Below the pieces are notes generated by a model, which was not told the DNA's origin, ran no database searches, and was given only the letters and a program-made list of their open reading frames with translations. Made by a program: the position numbers and the translations under genes. A stretch of DNA of 45,727 bases from CABRXV01 sp900754955. Its GTDB lineage: Bacteria; Actinomycetota; Coriobacteriia; Coriobacteriales; Eggerthellaceae. Shown piece after piece: positions 1 to 8,365 of this stretch. Positions within the stretch are counted from its first letter, which is position 1, and every line of letters begins with the position of its first letter. Location: assembly GCA_902475005.1 (NCBI GenBank), contig CABRXV010000008.1, positions 1 through 45,727 of the forward strand. The letters run 5' to 3'.

Positions 1-32
1 TGTGCCGCCAGAATCCCGCGCAGCGTCGACCA

Positions 33-62
33 GTTCCGTCGGTGCGCAAGCACCGACGGAAC
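33..62 (-). terminator. Stem-loop downstream of moeA
   Basis: A perfect 13-bp stem (GTTCCGTCGGTGC and its complement) closes a 4-nt loop just beyond the moeA stop codon. No clear T-run follows it, so it may be a weak or factor-assisted terminator or an mRNA-stabilising 3' end. Confidence 0.5.
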
Positions 63-69
63 CCTAACC

Positions 70-1329
70 CTAAATGACGACCTCTTCGGGAATGTCGAGC
101 ATGATGCAGTCGATGAGGTCGCCCGCCTTCTTCGACTCGAGCCCCTCGGGCATGACGGCCATGCAGTTGCTCTTCTGGATGACGCCGAAAAGCCCCGAGC
201 TCTGGTTCTTGGCCGGCGTGACCACGTACTCGCCCGCCTCGCCGCGCGTGATGGTGGAGCGCAGCAAGATGCGGCGCGGGTCTTTCTTCTTCACGTCCTT
301 CGAGAGATGCGCCTTGATGATGGGATGCTCGAAGCAGCTGTAGCCTTGCATCTTGCGCAGCGCCGGACGGATGATGAGCTCAAAGCCGCAGTAGGCGGCC
401 GCCGGGTTGCCAGGGAGGCCGAACACGGGCGTGCCGTCGACGATGCCGAAGGTCTGGGCCTTGCCGGGACGCATGTTGACCGTGGTCAGGTAGAGCTCGC
501 CGAGGTTGTCGACCACGGGCTTGATGAAGTCGAAGTCGCCGTTAGCGGCGCCGCCCGTCGTCACCACGAAGTCGTACTCGGCGGCGGCGCTCTTCACAGC
601 TGCGGCCAGATCCTCATACGTATCGCGCACGATCGGCAGCACCGTGGGAACGGCGCCCGCCTGCTGGGCGCAGGCCGCCATGGCGTAGCTGTTCGAGTTG
701 CGGATCTTGCCCGCCGTGGGAACCTCCGTCGGGTCAACGAGCTCGCTGCCCGTCGCGATGATCGCCACGCGCGGACGGCGGTACGTCTCGACCTCCATGA
801 CGCCGCACCCCGTGAGGAAGCCCACGCCCGCGCTGCCGATGACCTCGCCCGTCTCGACGATGACCTCGTTCGCGCGCGCCTCTTCGCCCGCCTCGCGGAT
901 GTTCGAGCGCACCGCAGCAGGCGCCGTGAACGAAACGACCGAACCCTCGCGACCGTTTCCCGACTCCACGCCGACGATCTCGTACTTCACCACGGCGTCG
1001 GCGTCGTCGGGAAGCTGGGCGCCCGTCATGATGCGCACGCACTGGCCCGCGCCGATCGTGCCCGTGAACACATCGCCCGCGCCGATCTCGGCGATCACGT
1101 CGAGCTTCACAGGCGCGTCCTCGGTTGCCCCCGCAATTTCCTCGGCGCGCAGCGCGTAGCCGTCCATCGCGGCGTGAGCAAACGGCGCGATGTCGATGTC
1201 GCTGCGCAGGTCCTCGGCCGCCACGCGGCCCACAACCTCGAGCACCGACACGCGCTCGGTCGGCATCAGGCTCACATGGGAGAGCACGAGCTCGCGCGCC
1301 TCCTCGAGAGAAATCATCTCTGCTGGCAT
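70..1329 (-). CDS. moeA: Molybdopterin molybdenumtransferase MoeA
   Basis: MoeA inserts molybdate into adenylylated molybdopterin, the last step before the cofactor is made usable; it acts in the cytosol. The 419-residue length is normal. The N-terminal part has the family DGYA segment (HAAMDGYALRAEE), the central MoCF domain has TGSELV followed by GKIRNSN and TTGGA, and the C-terminal part has the GLPGNPAA signature. The open frame extends about 100 codons further upstream, but that stretch is low-complexity Arg/Ala. The ATG at 1329 sits behind GGAAGGGGA at good spacing and matches the family N-terminus, so I chose it. The cofactor it makes would be needed by the three Mo enzymes in this window. 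Mo versus W preference cannot be read from the sequence. Confidence 0.95.
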   Translation of the reverse strand: MPAEMISLEEARELVLSHVSLMPTERVSVLEVVGRVAAEDLRSDIDIAPFAHAAMDGYALRAEEIAGATEDAPVKLDVIAEIGAGDVFTGTIGAGQCVRIMTGAQLPDDADAVVKYEIVGVESGNGREGSVVSFTAPAAVRSNIREAGEEARANEVIVETGEVIGSAGVGFLTGCGVMEVETYRRPRVAIIATGSELVDPTEVPTAGKIRNSNSYAMAACAQQAGAVPTVLPIVRDTYEDLAAAVKSAAAEYDFVVTTGGAANGDFDFIKPVVDNLGELYLTTVNMRPGKAQTFGIVDGTPVFGLPGNPAAAYCGFELIIRPALRKMQGYSCFEHPIIKAHLSKDVKKKDPRRILLRSTITRGEAGEYVVTPAKNQSSGLFGVIQKSNCMAVMPEGLESKKAGDLIDCIMLDIPEEVVI

Positions 1330-1470
1330 AGTTCCCCTTCCGAACAAACACCGCATGCGCAGCCACCGTGCGCTGCGGCACCTATCGACCGCGACCATTA
1401 TAGCGCGATCAGAATAGGATGAGCCGAAAGCTTGCCGAACCCGCGACGGCGCAGGCCCGATCAGCGCGAG

Positions 1471-1590
1471 CGGAAGGTTCCCGCCGCACGTCACGGGCGG
1501 AAGACCCATGCCGCACGCACGCCACGAGCGGAAGGCTCCAGCCGCACGCACATCGCAAGCGGAACGCTCCAGCCACGCACGCGCCACGAG
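1471..1590. repeat. Four degenerate 27-31-bp tandem units
   Basis: The 389-base stretch between moeA and eno contains four imperfect copies of a unit beginning CGGAAG/CGGAAC and continuing with CC(A)GCCGCACG-like sequence, starting at 1471, 1498, 1529 and 1560. The last three are in 31-bp register. No gene is supported here; apart from these repeats and the eno terminator I see nothing else in the stretch. Confidence 0.5.
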
Positions 1591-1638
1591 CGCCCCCCGC
1601 ATCGCCCGCCGAAGCGGCCGGAAACCGCCGCACAACGC

Positions 1639-1670
1639 AAAAAGCGCCGGGGCACGTTGCCCCGGCGCTT
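1639..1670 (-). terminator. Rho-independent terminator of eno
   Basis: A GC-rich stem (AAGCGCCGGGGCA with its complement, 3-nt loop) is followed on the minus strand by five T, about 50 nt after the eno stop. Confidence 0.85.
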
Positions 1671-1718
1671 CGCAAGCATCCTCGTCTGCCAGCGTAAACG
1701 CCAGCAGAGAACGTCAGC

Positions 1719-3011
1719 CTAGCGGTTGATGTTGTAGAAGGCGCTCATGCCGGCGTACATGGCGGCATCGTCGAGCTGCTCCTCGATGCGGAGCAGCTGG
1801 TTGTACTTCGCCACACGGTCGCTGCGGCAGGGCGCACCCGTCTTGATCTGGCCCGTGTTGCAGGCAACGGCCAAGTCGGCGATGGTGGTGTCCTCGGTCT
1901 CGCCAGAGCGATGGCTCATCACACACGCGTAGCCGTGCTGCTTGGCGAGCTCGATCGCATCGAGCGTCTCGGTGAGCGAGCCGATCTGGTTCACCTTGAT
2001 GAGGATGGCGTTCGCGCAGCCGAGCTCGATGCCCTTGGCGAGGCGCTCCGCGTTGGTGACGAACAGGTCGTCGCCCACGAGCTGTACCTTGTCGCCGATG
2101 CGATCGGTGAGCATCTTCCAGCCCTCCCAATCTTCCTCGGCCATGCCGTCCTCGATGGAGATGATGGGGTACTTCTCAACGAGCGCGGCCCAGTAGTCGA
2201 CCATCTCAGCACTCGTGAGCTCGCGGCCCTCGCCGGACAGCACGTACATGCCGCGCTCGGCATCGTAGAACTCGGTGGACGCCGGATCCATGGCGAACAT
2301 GATGTCGTCGCCGGGCTTGTAGCCGGCCTTCTCGCATGCCTCCACGATGTACTTGAGCGGCTCCTCGTTCGAGGTGAGGTTCGGCGCGAAGCCGCCCTCG
2401 TCGCCGACACCGCCGCCGAGGCCCGCGTCGTGCAGCACCTTCTTGAGCGTGTGGTAGATCTCGGCACACCAGCGCAGCGCCTCGGCGAACGTGGTAGCGC
2501 CCACCGGCATGATCATGTACTCCTGGAAGTCGACGTTGTTGTCGGCGTGCACGCCGCCATTGAGGATGTTCATCATCGGCGTGGGCAGGATATGCGCGTT
2601 CGCGCCGCCCACGTAGCGATACAGCGGCAGATCAGCCGATTCCGCAGCGGCCTTCGCCACCGCGAGCGACGCGCCGAGAATGGCGTTCGCACCGAGCGCG
2701 CCCTTGTTGGCGGTGCCGTCGGTCTCGATCATCACGTCGTCGACGATGCGCTGATCCTCGGCCTCGAGGCCCACAAGCGCCTCGGCGATCTCCTCGTTCA
2801 CGTGAGCCACGGCATCCTGCACGCCCTTGCCCATGTAGCGGTTCTTGTCGCAGTCGCGCAGCTCGACCGCCTCAAACGCACCGGTCGACGCACCCGAGGG
2901 CACGGCCGCACGCCCGAAGGCGCCGTCCTCCAAAACGACCTCGACCTCAACGGTGGGGTTGCCGCGGGAATCGAGAACCTCGCGCCCGTACACATCGATG
3001 ATGACGCTCAT
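1719..3011 (-). CDS. eno: Enolase
   Basis: Enolase interconverts 2-phosphoglycerate and phosphoenolpyruvate in glycolysis; it is cytosolic and Mg2+-dependent. The 430-residue length is standard. The N-terminal lid with SGASTGAFEA, the VGDEGGFAPN segment, the metal ligands in AMDPAST and SIEDGMAEEDW, the catalytic Lys in ILIKVNQIGS and the signature SHRSGETED are all present and undamaged. The ATG at 3011 follows AGGAGG. It appears to be a single-gene unit with its own terminator. Confidence 0.98.
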   Translation of the reverse strand: MSVIIDVYGREVLDSRGNPTVEVEVVLEDGAFGRAAVPSGASTGAFEAVELRDCDKNRYMGKGVQDAVAHVNEEIAEALVGLEAEDQRIVDDVMIETDGTANKGALGANAILGASLAVAKAAAESADLPLYRYVGGANAHILPTPMMNILNGGVHADNNVDFQEYMIMPVGATTFAEALRWCAEIYHTLKKVLHDAGLGGGVGDEGGFAPNLTSNEEPLKYIVEACEKAGYKPGDDIMFAMDPASTEFYDAERGMYVLSGEGRELTSAEMVDYWAALVEKYPIISIEDGMAEEDWEGWKMLTDRIGDKVQLVGDDLFVTNAERLAKGIELGCANAILIKVNQIGSLTETLDAIELAKQHGYACVMSHRSGETEDTTIADLAVACNTGQIKTGAPCRSDRVAKYNQLLRIEEQLDDAAMYAGMSAFYNINR

Positions 3012-3149
3012 GAATGCCTCCTAGCACACGGATAGATTGCTTCATCACGGCATCATGATAGCACGACCGACCGCGCGCTCGCGCGCACCACGGCGGGCGG
3101 GTCGCTTCGGCGCGGGGCGCCCCCGCGCACCGCCGATCGCACGACAGCG

Positions 3150-4202
3150 CTACATGACCAGCAGGAACAGATGCGTGAACAGGAACGCGAGAATACCGCA
3201 ACCGGGGAAGGTGAGCACCCAGGTGAGCACCATGGTGCCCGCCATGTTCCACTTCACGTTGCGCAGGCGCTTCTCCGCACCCACGCCCATGATGGCCGTG
3301 GTCTTGGTGTGCGTGGTGGACACCGGCATGCCCGTGAACGTGGCAAGACCGATGCAGAAGCAGGCGGAAAGGCAGGCGGCAAACCCCTGGAACTGCTCCA
3401 TCTTCACCATGTCCATGCCCACCGATTTGATGATCTTCTTGCCGCCCACCGCGGTGCCGAGCGCCATGACGAGCGACACCATGATGATGACCCAGAACGG
3501 AAACGACGCCGCCGCGTCGGCCGATCCGTGAATGCCGAGCGCGATGCCGAGCATCACGAGCGAGAGGAACTTCTGGCCGTCCTGTGCGCCGTGCAGCACC
3601 GCCACGCCCGCACCGGCGACGATCTGCGCGCCGAGGAAGAACTTCTCGGCCTTGAGGCGGCTGATGTTCTTGCAGGTAAGGCGAATGAGACGCGTGAACA
3701 CGTAGCCCGACCCGAAGCCGAGCACCGTCGAGATCACAAGACCGTAGATGACCTTCACCCACTCGTCGAAGTTGACGCCGCCGAGGCCGCCCTGCAGCGC
3801 GATAGCCGCGCCGGTGATGCCCGCGATGAGCGAATGGCTCTGCGACGTGGGGATGCCGAACCACCAGGCGGCAACGCCCCACACGATAATCGCCACCATG
3901 GCCGCCGCAAGCGCGACGAGCGCAGCGTGGTTGTCGCCGCCGAAGTCGACCATACCGAAAATCGTGTGCGCGACCGCCGACGACACCATAGTGATGCCCA
4001 CGAGGCCGATGAAATTGCATACCGCCGCCATGGCGATGGCGGGACCGGGCTTCATGGCGCGCGTGCCCACAACCGTGGCGATGGCGTTCGGCGCATCCGT
4101 GGCGCCGTTGACGATGGTGGCACCGAGCGTCAGGAGCACGATGAGCGCCAGAATGGGGTCTCCCATCAACGCGTTTACGAACGTCAGGAAGTCGATCTCC
4201 AT
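3150..4202 (-). CDS. PiT-family inorganic phosphate transporter
   Basis: An integral membrane low-affinity phosphate (metal-phosphate) symporter of the PiT family. The 350-residue protein has about ten hydrophobic segments and the duplicated family signature: VNGATDAPNAIATVVGTRA near the N-terminus and a C-terminal half with STTHTKTTAIMG and a Trp/Pro-rich last helix (WVLTFPGCGI). The N-terminal signature has Thr-Asp-Ala-Pro-Asn where many members have Asn-Asp-x-Ala-Asn. A TTG two codons upstream abuts the ribosome-binding site, so the ATG at 4202 (AGGAG, 6-7 nt spacing) is the better start. The leader carries a direct repeat that could be a phosphate-response site. No PhoU-like gene is adjacent. 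Confidence 0.93.
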   Translation of the reverse strand: MEIDFLTFVNALMGDPILALIVLLTLGATIVNGATDAPNAIATVVGTRAMKPGPAIAMAAVCNFIGLVGITMVSSAVAHTIFGMVDFGGDNHAALVALAAAMVAIIVWGVAAWWFGIPTSQSHSLIAGITGAAIALQGGLGGVNFDEWVKVIYGLVISTVLGFGSGYVFTRLIRLTCKNISRLKAEKFFLGAQIVAGAGVAVLHGAQDGQKFLSLVMLGIALGIHGSADAAASFPFWVIIMVSLVMALGTAVGGKKIIKSVGMDMVKMEQFQGFAACLSACFCIGLATFTGMPVSTTHTKTTAIMGVGAEKRLRNVKWNMAGTMVLTWVLTFPGCGILAFLFTHLFLLVM

Positions 4203-4284
4203 CCCCAACTCCTCTTACAGCGCGGTACCACAGGGAGCTGGCGATGCACGCGCAAAGCCAGCATTTCCATTATGGTTAAATTTC

Positions 4285-4312
4285 TGTAAAGAAGATGCCG
4301 TTTTGTAAAGAA
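4285..4312 (-). promoter_or_regulatory. Direct repeat in the pit leader
   Basis: The 9-mer TGTAAAGAA (plus strand) occurs at 4285 and 4304, 19 bp apart. On the coding strand this reads TTCTTTACA twice, resembling the TTTACA/TTAACA half-sites bound by PhoP/PhoB-type regulators. It lies about 85-110 bp upstream of the transporter start. Assignment to a particular regulator is inference. Confidence 0.35.
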
Positions 4313-4453
4313 ATTGTCAGACGTAGACGAAGAACCAGACGAACGGAACCGCGCGGCCGGGAAAGATCGTCGCGCAGGACGTCCAACGCCGCGACGAACT
4401 GCGGCCTGGGCGGTCTCAGTCGCAGCTGCGAACGCTGCTGCACAGCGCACGTG

Positions 4454-5293
4454 CTACAGCAGCGCCCCGAGCGCAACGCAGAGCGCGACACCGCAAACGA
4501 GCGCTACCGCGTCGCCGGCGCGCATCCGGCTCGCATAAAGCGCGGTGCGTCGCGCGCTTGCGCCGTAGCAGCGCGCGTCCATCGCCTGCGCAAGCACGTC
4601 GGCGCGGCGAAAGAGCCGCACGAACAGCGGAATGAGCACCGTGGTCCACGCTTTGAGACGGTCGACCACCGACCCCTCGCCGAACTTCGAGCCGCGCGCC
4701 CACTGGGCGTCGTGCACCCGGCAGAACTCCTCAGCCGTCACCGGGATGAAGCGCAGCGCGATGGAAAGCACCGTCGCCACGTCGTCGACGGGCACGTGCA
4801 GCGCGCGCAGGGGCCGCAGGAACTGGCCGAAGGCGCGCGTGAGCTCGGTGGAGCTCGTCACATAGGACACGAGGATGCTCGCGAACACGAGCAGCAGAAT
4901 GCGCAGCGCGAAGAAGCAGCCGCGCTGCAGCCCCGGCAGCGTGAGGCAGAACGTCCCCGCGATCGGGTAGAGCTCCCCGCCGCCTGCCGCGCCAGCGCCC
5001 GATGCGCCCGCCGCCGCGAGCGCATCGGGGCTCGCGAACACGAACATGTTGAACACCACGGTGAACGCCGCAAGCACATATACCGGCACCACGAGCTTGA
5101 ACACGCGCCCCGGCGCCACACCCGAAACCGCAAGCGCTCCCAGAAACACGCAGGCGGCTGCCGCCATGCCCGTCCATGTATCCACGAAGAAGAGCGCGAC
5201 CGAGTACGCCGCGAGCAGCACGATCTTGACGCGCGCGTCGAGGCGGTGAAGGGGCGATGTTCCGGGAATGTAGGTGCTTACCGTTAATTGCAT
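4454..5293 (-). CDS. ECF transporter transmembrane protein EcfT
   Basis: EcfT is the membrane scaffold of energy-coupling factor vitamin/metal importers, linking substrate-binding S components to two ATPases. The 279 residues contain about five membrane helices and a C-terminal coupling region. The first Ala-Arg-Gly coupling motif is seen as QWARGSK; the second is ARCYG rather than the usual ARG. The ATG at 5293 (MQLTVSTYIPG) is chosen because further upstream lies the strong rplQ terminator; there is no clear Shine-Dalgarno sequence. In many Gram-positives ecfA genes lie between rplQ and ecfT; here none is visible, so the ATPases must be encoded elsewhere. Confidence 0.9.
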   Translation of the reverse strand: MQLTVSTYIPGTSPLHRLDARVKIVLLAAYSVALFFVDTWTGMAAAACVFLGALAVSGVAPGRVFKLVVPVYVLAAFTVVFNMFVFASPDALAAAGASGAGAAGGGELYPIAGTFCLTLPGLQRGCFFALRILLLVFASILVSYVTSSTELTRAFGQFLRPLRALHVPVDDVATVLSIALRFIPVTAEEFCRVHDAQWARGSKFGEGSVVDRLKAWTTVLIPLFVRLFRRADVLAQAMDARCYGASARRTALYASRMRAGDAVALVCGVALCVALGALL

Positions 5294-5300
5294 GCGTGAA

Positions 5301-5306
5301 AGTATA
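5301..5306 (-). promoter_or_regulatory. Candidate -10 element for ecfT, possibly leaderless
   Basis: TATACT on the minus strand ends 7 nt before the A of the ecfT start codon, the usual -10 to +1 distance. With no Shine-Dalgarno sequence present, transcription may begin at the start codon. No good -35 element is visible at 16-18 bp. Confidence 0.35.
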
Positions 5307-5312
5307 GACAAA

Positions 5313-5347
5313 GAAAAAGGCGCCTTGCACACATTGCAAGGCGCCTT
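5313..5347 (-). terminator. Rho-independent terminator of the ribosomal operon
   Basis: A perfect 13-bp stem (AAGGCGCCTTGCA and its complement) with a 5-nt loop, followed on the minus strand by TTTTTCTTT. It lies 25 nt after the rplQ stop and separates the ribosomal block from ecfT. Confidence 0.92.
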
Positions 5348-5371
5348 CATAACGAAAGGAAAGCGAAGTCG

Positions 5372-5929
5372 CTACTCGGCCTTCTTCTCCTCGGCCTCAG
5401 CGGTCTCCTCAGCCGTCTCGGCGGCCTCGGTCTCCACAACCTCCTCAGCAGCGGTCTCCTCCGCAGCCTCCTCAGCCTTTTCAGCCTCGGGCTCGGCGGC
5501 AACCTTCTTCGGGGTGGCCTTCTTGGCCTTGACCGGCTTCTCGTCAGCCTTGTCCTTCTTGGGCTGAACCGGCTCGGTCACCAGCTCCATGATGACCATG
5601 GGGGCGTTGTCGCCCTTGCGGAAGCCGAGCTTCATGATGCGGGTGTAACCGCCGTTGCGGCCCTCGAACATGCCCTGCGCAACCTTCTCGAAGATCTCGC
5701 GGACGAGCTCCTTGTCGTTGAGGTACGCGATGGCGAGACGACGGGAATGCAGGTCGCCCTTCTTCGCCCAGGTGATGATCTTGTCGACATCGCCGCGGAT
5801 CTCCTTGGCGCGCGACTCAATCGTCTTGATGCGGTCGTTCAGAAAGAGGGCGGAAACCAGGCTGCGCTTCATCGCCTTGGTGTGGCTCCAGTCGGTGCCG
5901 AGCTTGCGCCCCTTCTTGTTGTGTCTCAT
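5372..5929 (-). CDS. rplQ: 50S ribosomal protein L17
   Basis: L17 is a structural protein of the large ribosomal subunit near the exit tunnel. The N-terminal ~120 residues are canonical, beginning MRHNKKGRKLG and containing NGGYTRI. The remaining ~65 residues are an extension rich in Glu, Ala and Lys, ending in a highly acidic run. L17 is usually 115-130 residues, so at 185 residues this is a long form. It follows rpoA after 13 nt, the usual bacterial order, and is the last gene before the operon terminator. Confidence 0.96.
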   Translation of the reverse strand: MRHNKKGRKLGTDWSHTKAMKRSLVSALFLNDRIKTIESRAKEIRGDVDKIITWAKKGDLHSRRLAIAYLNDKELVREIFEKVAQGMFEGRNGGYTRIMKLGFRKGDNAPMVIMELVTEPVQPKKDKADEKPVKAKKATPKKVAAEPEAEKAEEAAEETAAEEVVETEAAETAEETAEAEEKKAE

Positions 5930-5942
5930 GATCCTGTATCTC

Positions 5943-6893
5943 CTAAAGCTTCAAATTGAGGCCCATGGAAATGAGTTTGTCCTTCACTTCCTCGATGGAC
6001 TTCGCGCCAAAGTTCCTGATGTTCAACAGGTCGTTCTCGGAGAACTCAACGAGCTGGCGCACCGAGTGGATACCCGCGCGCTTGAGGCAGTTGTAGGAAC
6101 GAACCGAGAGGTCCAGATCCTCGATCTGCTTGTCGAGCTCGGCGTTGGACTCCTGACCCTCCGGAGCGAAGATGGAAGGCACTTCGCCGTCCTCCTCCTC
6201 GGAAGTCTCGGAGAGGCTCAAGAACGCACCCATGTACTGATTGATGATGTTGGCCGCACGGCACACCGCCTCGGTCGGGGTGATGGAGCCGTCGGTCTCG
6301 ACCTCGAGAATCAGCTTGTCGTAATCGGTACGCTGACCGACGCGCGTGTCAGACACGTTCATCGTGCAGCGACGCACCGGCGAGAAGAGCGAGTCAACGT
6401 GGATGATGCCGATCGGATCCTCCGTGCGCTTGTTGCGCTCGGCGGAAACGTAGCCGCGGCCGATCCCGATGCGGATGGTCATGTCGAGCTGGCCGCCGTC
6501 GGCAACCGTCGCGATGACATGCTCGGGATTGACGAGCGTGAACTCGGTCGGAACCTCAAGGTCGGCGCCGGTCACCGTGCAGGGACCCTCCACCGACACA
6601 TGGGCCGTGGCCTCTTCGACGTCGTCGGAAAGGGCGCTGAAGACCAGGCCCTTCACGTTCAGCACGATGTCGGTGATGTCCTCGATGACACCCTCGGCGG
6701 TCGTGAACTCATGCTGCACGCCCTCGATCTGAATGGCGGTAGCCTTGGCACCGTCCAGGGAGGACAGCAGCACGCGGCGCATGGAATTGCCCAGCGTATT
6801 GCCGTAGCCGCGCTCGAGCGGCTCGACGATGTAGCGAGCAACCGTGTCGTTGACTTCTTCCGTTGTAACAGTCGGCCTCATGAACTCCGTCAT
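5943..6893 (-). CDS. rpoA: DNA-directed RNA polymerase subunit alpha
   Basis: Alpha nucleates RNA polymerase assembly; its C-terminal domain contacts UP elements and activators. The 316-residue protein has the N-terminal dimerisation domain (GYGNTLGNSMRRVLLSS), an acidic linker near residue 235, and the C-terminal domain with LKRAGIHSVRQL and NFGAKSIEEV. The ATG at 6893 follows AGGAGG with about 10 nt spacing; an ATG four codons later is an alternative. It is transcribed with rpsM, rpsK, rpsD and rplQ. Confidence 0.98.
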   Translation of the reverse strand: MTEFMRPTVTTEEVNDTVARYIVEPLERGYGNTLGNSMRRVLLSSLDGAKATAIQIEGVQHEFTTAEGVIEDITDIVLNVKGLVFSALSDDVEEATAHVSVEGPCTVTGADLEVPTEFTLVNPEHVIATVADGGQLDMTIRIGIGRGYVSAERNKRTEDPIGIIHVDSLFSPVRRCTMNVSDTRVGQRTDYDKLILEVETDGSITPTEAVCRAANIINQYMGAFLSLSETSEEEDGEVPSIFAPEGQESNAELDKQIEDLDLSVRSYNCLKRAGIHSVRQLVEFSENDLLNIRNFGAKSIEEVKDKLISMGLNLKL

Positions 6894-6922
6894 GTTGTGA
6901 TAGCCTCCTTACTTTGCCGCGA

Positions 6923-7549
6923 TTATTTCGAGTAAAGTTCGACGATGAGCTGTTCGCGAATGTCGGAATCGATCTGGTCGCGCTGCGGAAGAGCGAGCAC
7001 GCTGCCCTGCAGTTTCTCGATGTCGACCTCAAGCCAAGCCGGAACCTGGGTGCGCTCGTTGGAGATCAGAGCGCTCTTGATGACGAGCATGTCGCGGGCC
7101 TTCGGGGCAACGGCAACGAGGTCGCCGGGGCGCACGCGGAACGACGGGATGTCGACGCGGCGGCCGTTCACATGGATGTGACCGTGACGGACCTGCTGAC
7201 GAGCCTCGGCGCGAGACTTCGCGAAGCCAAGACGGTACACCACGTTGTCCAGGCGGCTCTCGAGGATGCGAAGCAGGTTCTCACCCGTGACGCCCTGCTG
7301 GCGGTTCGCGATCTCGTAGTAATGATGGAACTGCTTCTCAAGCAGACCGTACATACGCTTGGTCTTCTGCTTCTCGCGCAGCTGGAGACGATACTCGCTC
7401 TCCTTCACGCGCTTCTTGCCGGCCTCGCCCGGCGCGTAGTTGCGGCGCTCGAGTGCGCACTTCTCGCTGTAGCAGCGGTCGCCCTTGAGGAAGAGCTTCG
7501 CGCCCTCGCGACGGCACAGACGGCAGTCCGCTCCAGTATAACGAGCCAT
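6923..7549 (-). CDS. rpsD: 30S ribosomal protein S4
   Basis: S4 initiates assembly of the 30S subunit by binding 16S rRNA. It is 208 residues long. The N-terminus carries a zinc-binding Cys set (C9, C12, C26, C31, in CRLC and CYSEKC), the Cys-positive form. The S4 RNA-binding fold is seen in LESRLDNVVYRLGFA and RHGHIHVNGRRVDIPS. The start is preceded by AAAGGATC. Position within rpsM-rpsK-rpsD-rpoA-rplQ is the normal Gram-positive order. Confidence 0.98.
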   Translation of the reverse strand: MARYTGADCRLCRREGAKLFLKGDRCYSEKCALERRNYAPGEAGKKRVKESEYRLQLREKQKTKRMYGLLEKQFHHYYEIANRQQGVTGENLLRILESRLDNVVYRLGFAKSRAEARQQVRHGHIHVNGRRVDIPSFRVRPGDLVAVAPKARDMLVIKSALISNERTQVPAWLEVDIEKLQGSVLALPQRDQIDSDIREQLIVELYSK

Positions 7550-7567
7550 AGTTTCTGATCCTTTCAG

Positions 7568-7966
7568 TTACACGCGACGACGCTTGCGCGGACGGCAACC
7601 GTTGTGCGGGATGGGGGTGCAATCCTGAATGCTGGCGATTTCGAGGCCGGTGGCCTGAAGCGAGCGGATAGCCGTCTCGCGGCCGGAGCCCGGGCCCTTC
7701 ACGTACACGGCAACCTTGCGCAGGCCGTGCTCCATCGCCGTCTTGGCAGCGGCCTCGGCGGCCATCTGCGCAGCGAACGGCGTGGACTTACGGGAGCCCT
7801 TGAAGCCCACCGTGCCGGCGGACTGCCAGGAGATCACGTTGCCCTGAGGATCGGTGATGCTGATGATGGTGTTGTTGAACGTAGACTTGATGTGAGCGGC
7901 GCCCACGGCAATGTTCTTACGCTCAGAACGCTTGATGCGCGTTTGACGCACGTTTTTCTTAGCCAT
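7568..7966 (-). CDS. rpsK: 30S ribosomal protein S11
   Basis: S11 lines the 30S platform near the E site. The 132-residue protein has the family core AHIKSTFNNTIISITD, the GSRKSTPFAAQ segment and the basic end PHNGCRPRKRRRV. It lies between rpsM (13 nt) and rpsD (18 nt) and is co-transcribed with them. Confidence 0.98.
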   Translation of the reverse strand: MAKKNVRQTRIKRSERKNIAVGAAHIKSTFNNTIISITDPQGNVISWQSAGTVGFKGSRKSTPFAAQMAAEAAAKTAMEHGLRKVAVYVKGPGSGRETAIRSLQATGLEIASIQDCTPIPHNGCRPRKRRRV

Positions 7967-7979
7967 TTACGCTACCTCA

Positions 7980-8348
7980 CTACTTCTTCTTGCCGCCGAT
8001 TTGCTTGCGCGGACCCTTGCGGGTACGAGCGTTCGTGTGCGTGCGCTGACCGCGAACGGGCAGGCCGCGACGATGACGCAGACCGCGGTAGCAGCCGATC
8101 TCCATGAGGCGCTTGACGTTCTGCTGCACATCGCGACGCAGGTCGCCCTCGACGGTGAGGTTCGCCTGGATGTAGTCGCGCAGCTTCACAAGCTCCTCTT
8201 CGGTGAGATCGTCGGAGCGCGTGTCCGGGTTGATACCCGTCTCAGCGAGGATCTTCTTAGAGGTGGTCAGGCCAATGCCGTAGATGTAGGTCAAGGCGAT
8301 CTCGATGCGCTTATTGCGAGGAAGATCGACACCAACAAGACGTGCCAT
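7980..8348 (-). CDS. rpsM: 30S ribosomal protein S13
   Basis: S13 sits in the head of the 30S subunit and contacts the P-site tRNA and 50S bridges. The 122 residues include MARLVGVDLPRNKR, the helix-hairpin-helix GIGLTTSKKIL and the basic tail RGQRTHTNARTRKGP. The start follows AAAGGGAT. It begins the uninterrupted part of the operon after rpmJ. Confidence 0.98.
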   Translation of the reverse strand: MARLVGVDLPRNKRIEIALTYIYGIGLTTSKKILAETGINPDTRSDDLTEEELVKLRDYIQANLTVEGDLRRDVQQNVKRLMEIGCYRGLRHRRGLPVRGQRTHTNARTRKGPRKQIGGKKK

Positions 8349-8365
8349 GCTTTATCCCTTTCTTC

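Noticed and set aside
60..75. Telomere-like CCCTAACCCTAA next to the moeA stop
   Set aside because: Only two units, in a bacterial gene end; chance.
1330..1635. A 102-residue N-terminal extension of MoeA
   Set aside because: The extension is low-complexity, and the ATG at 1329 has a good ribosome-binding site and the family N-terminus.
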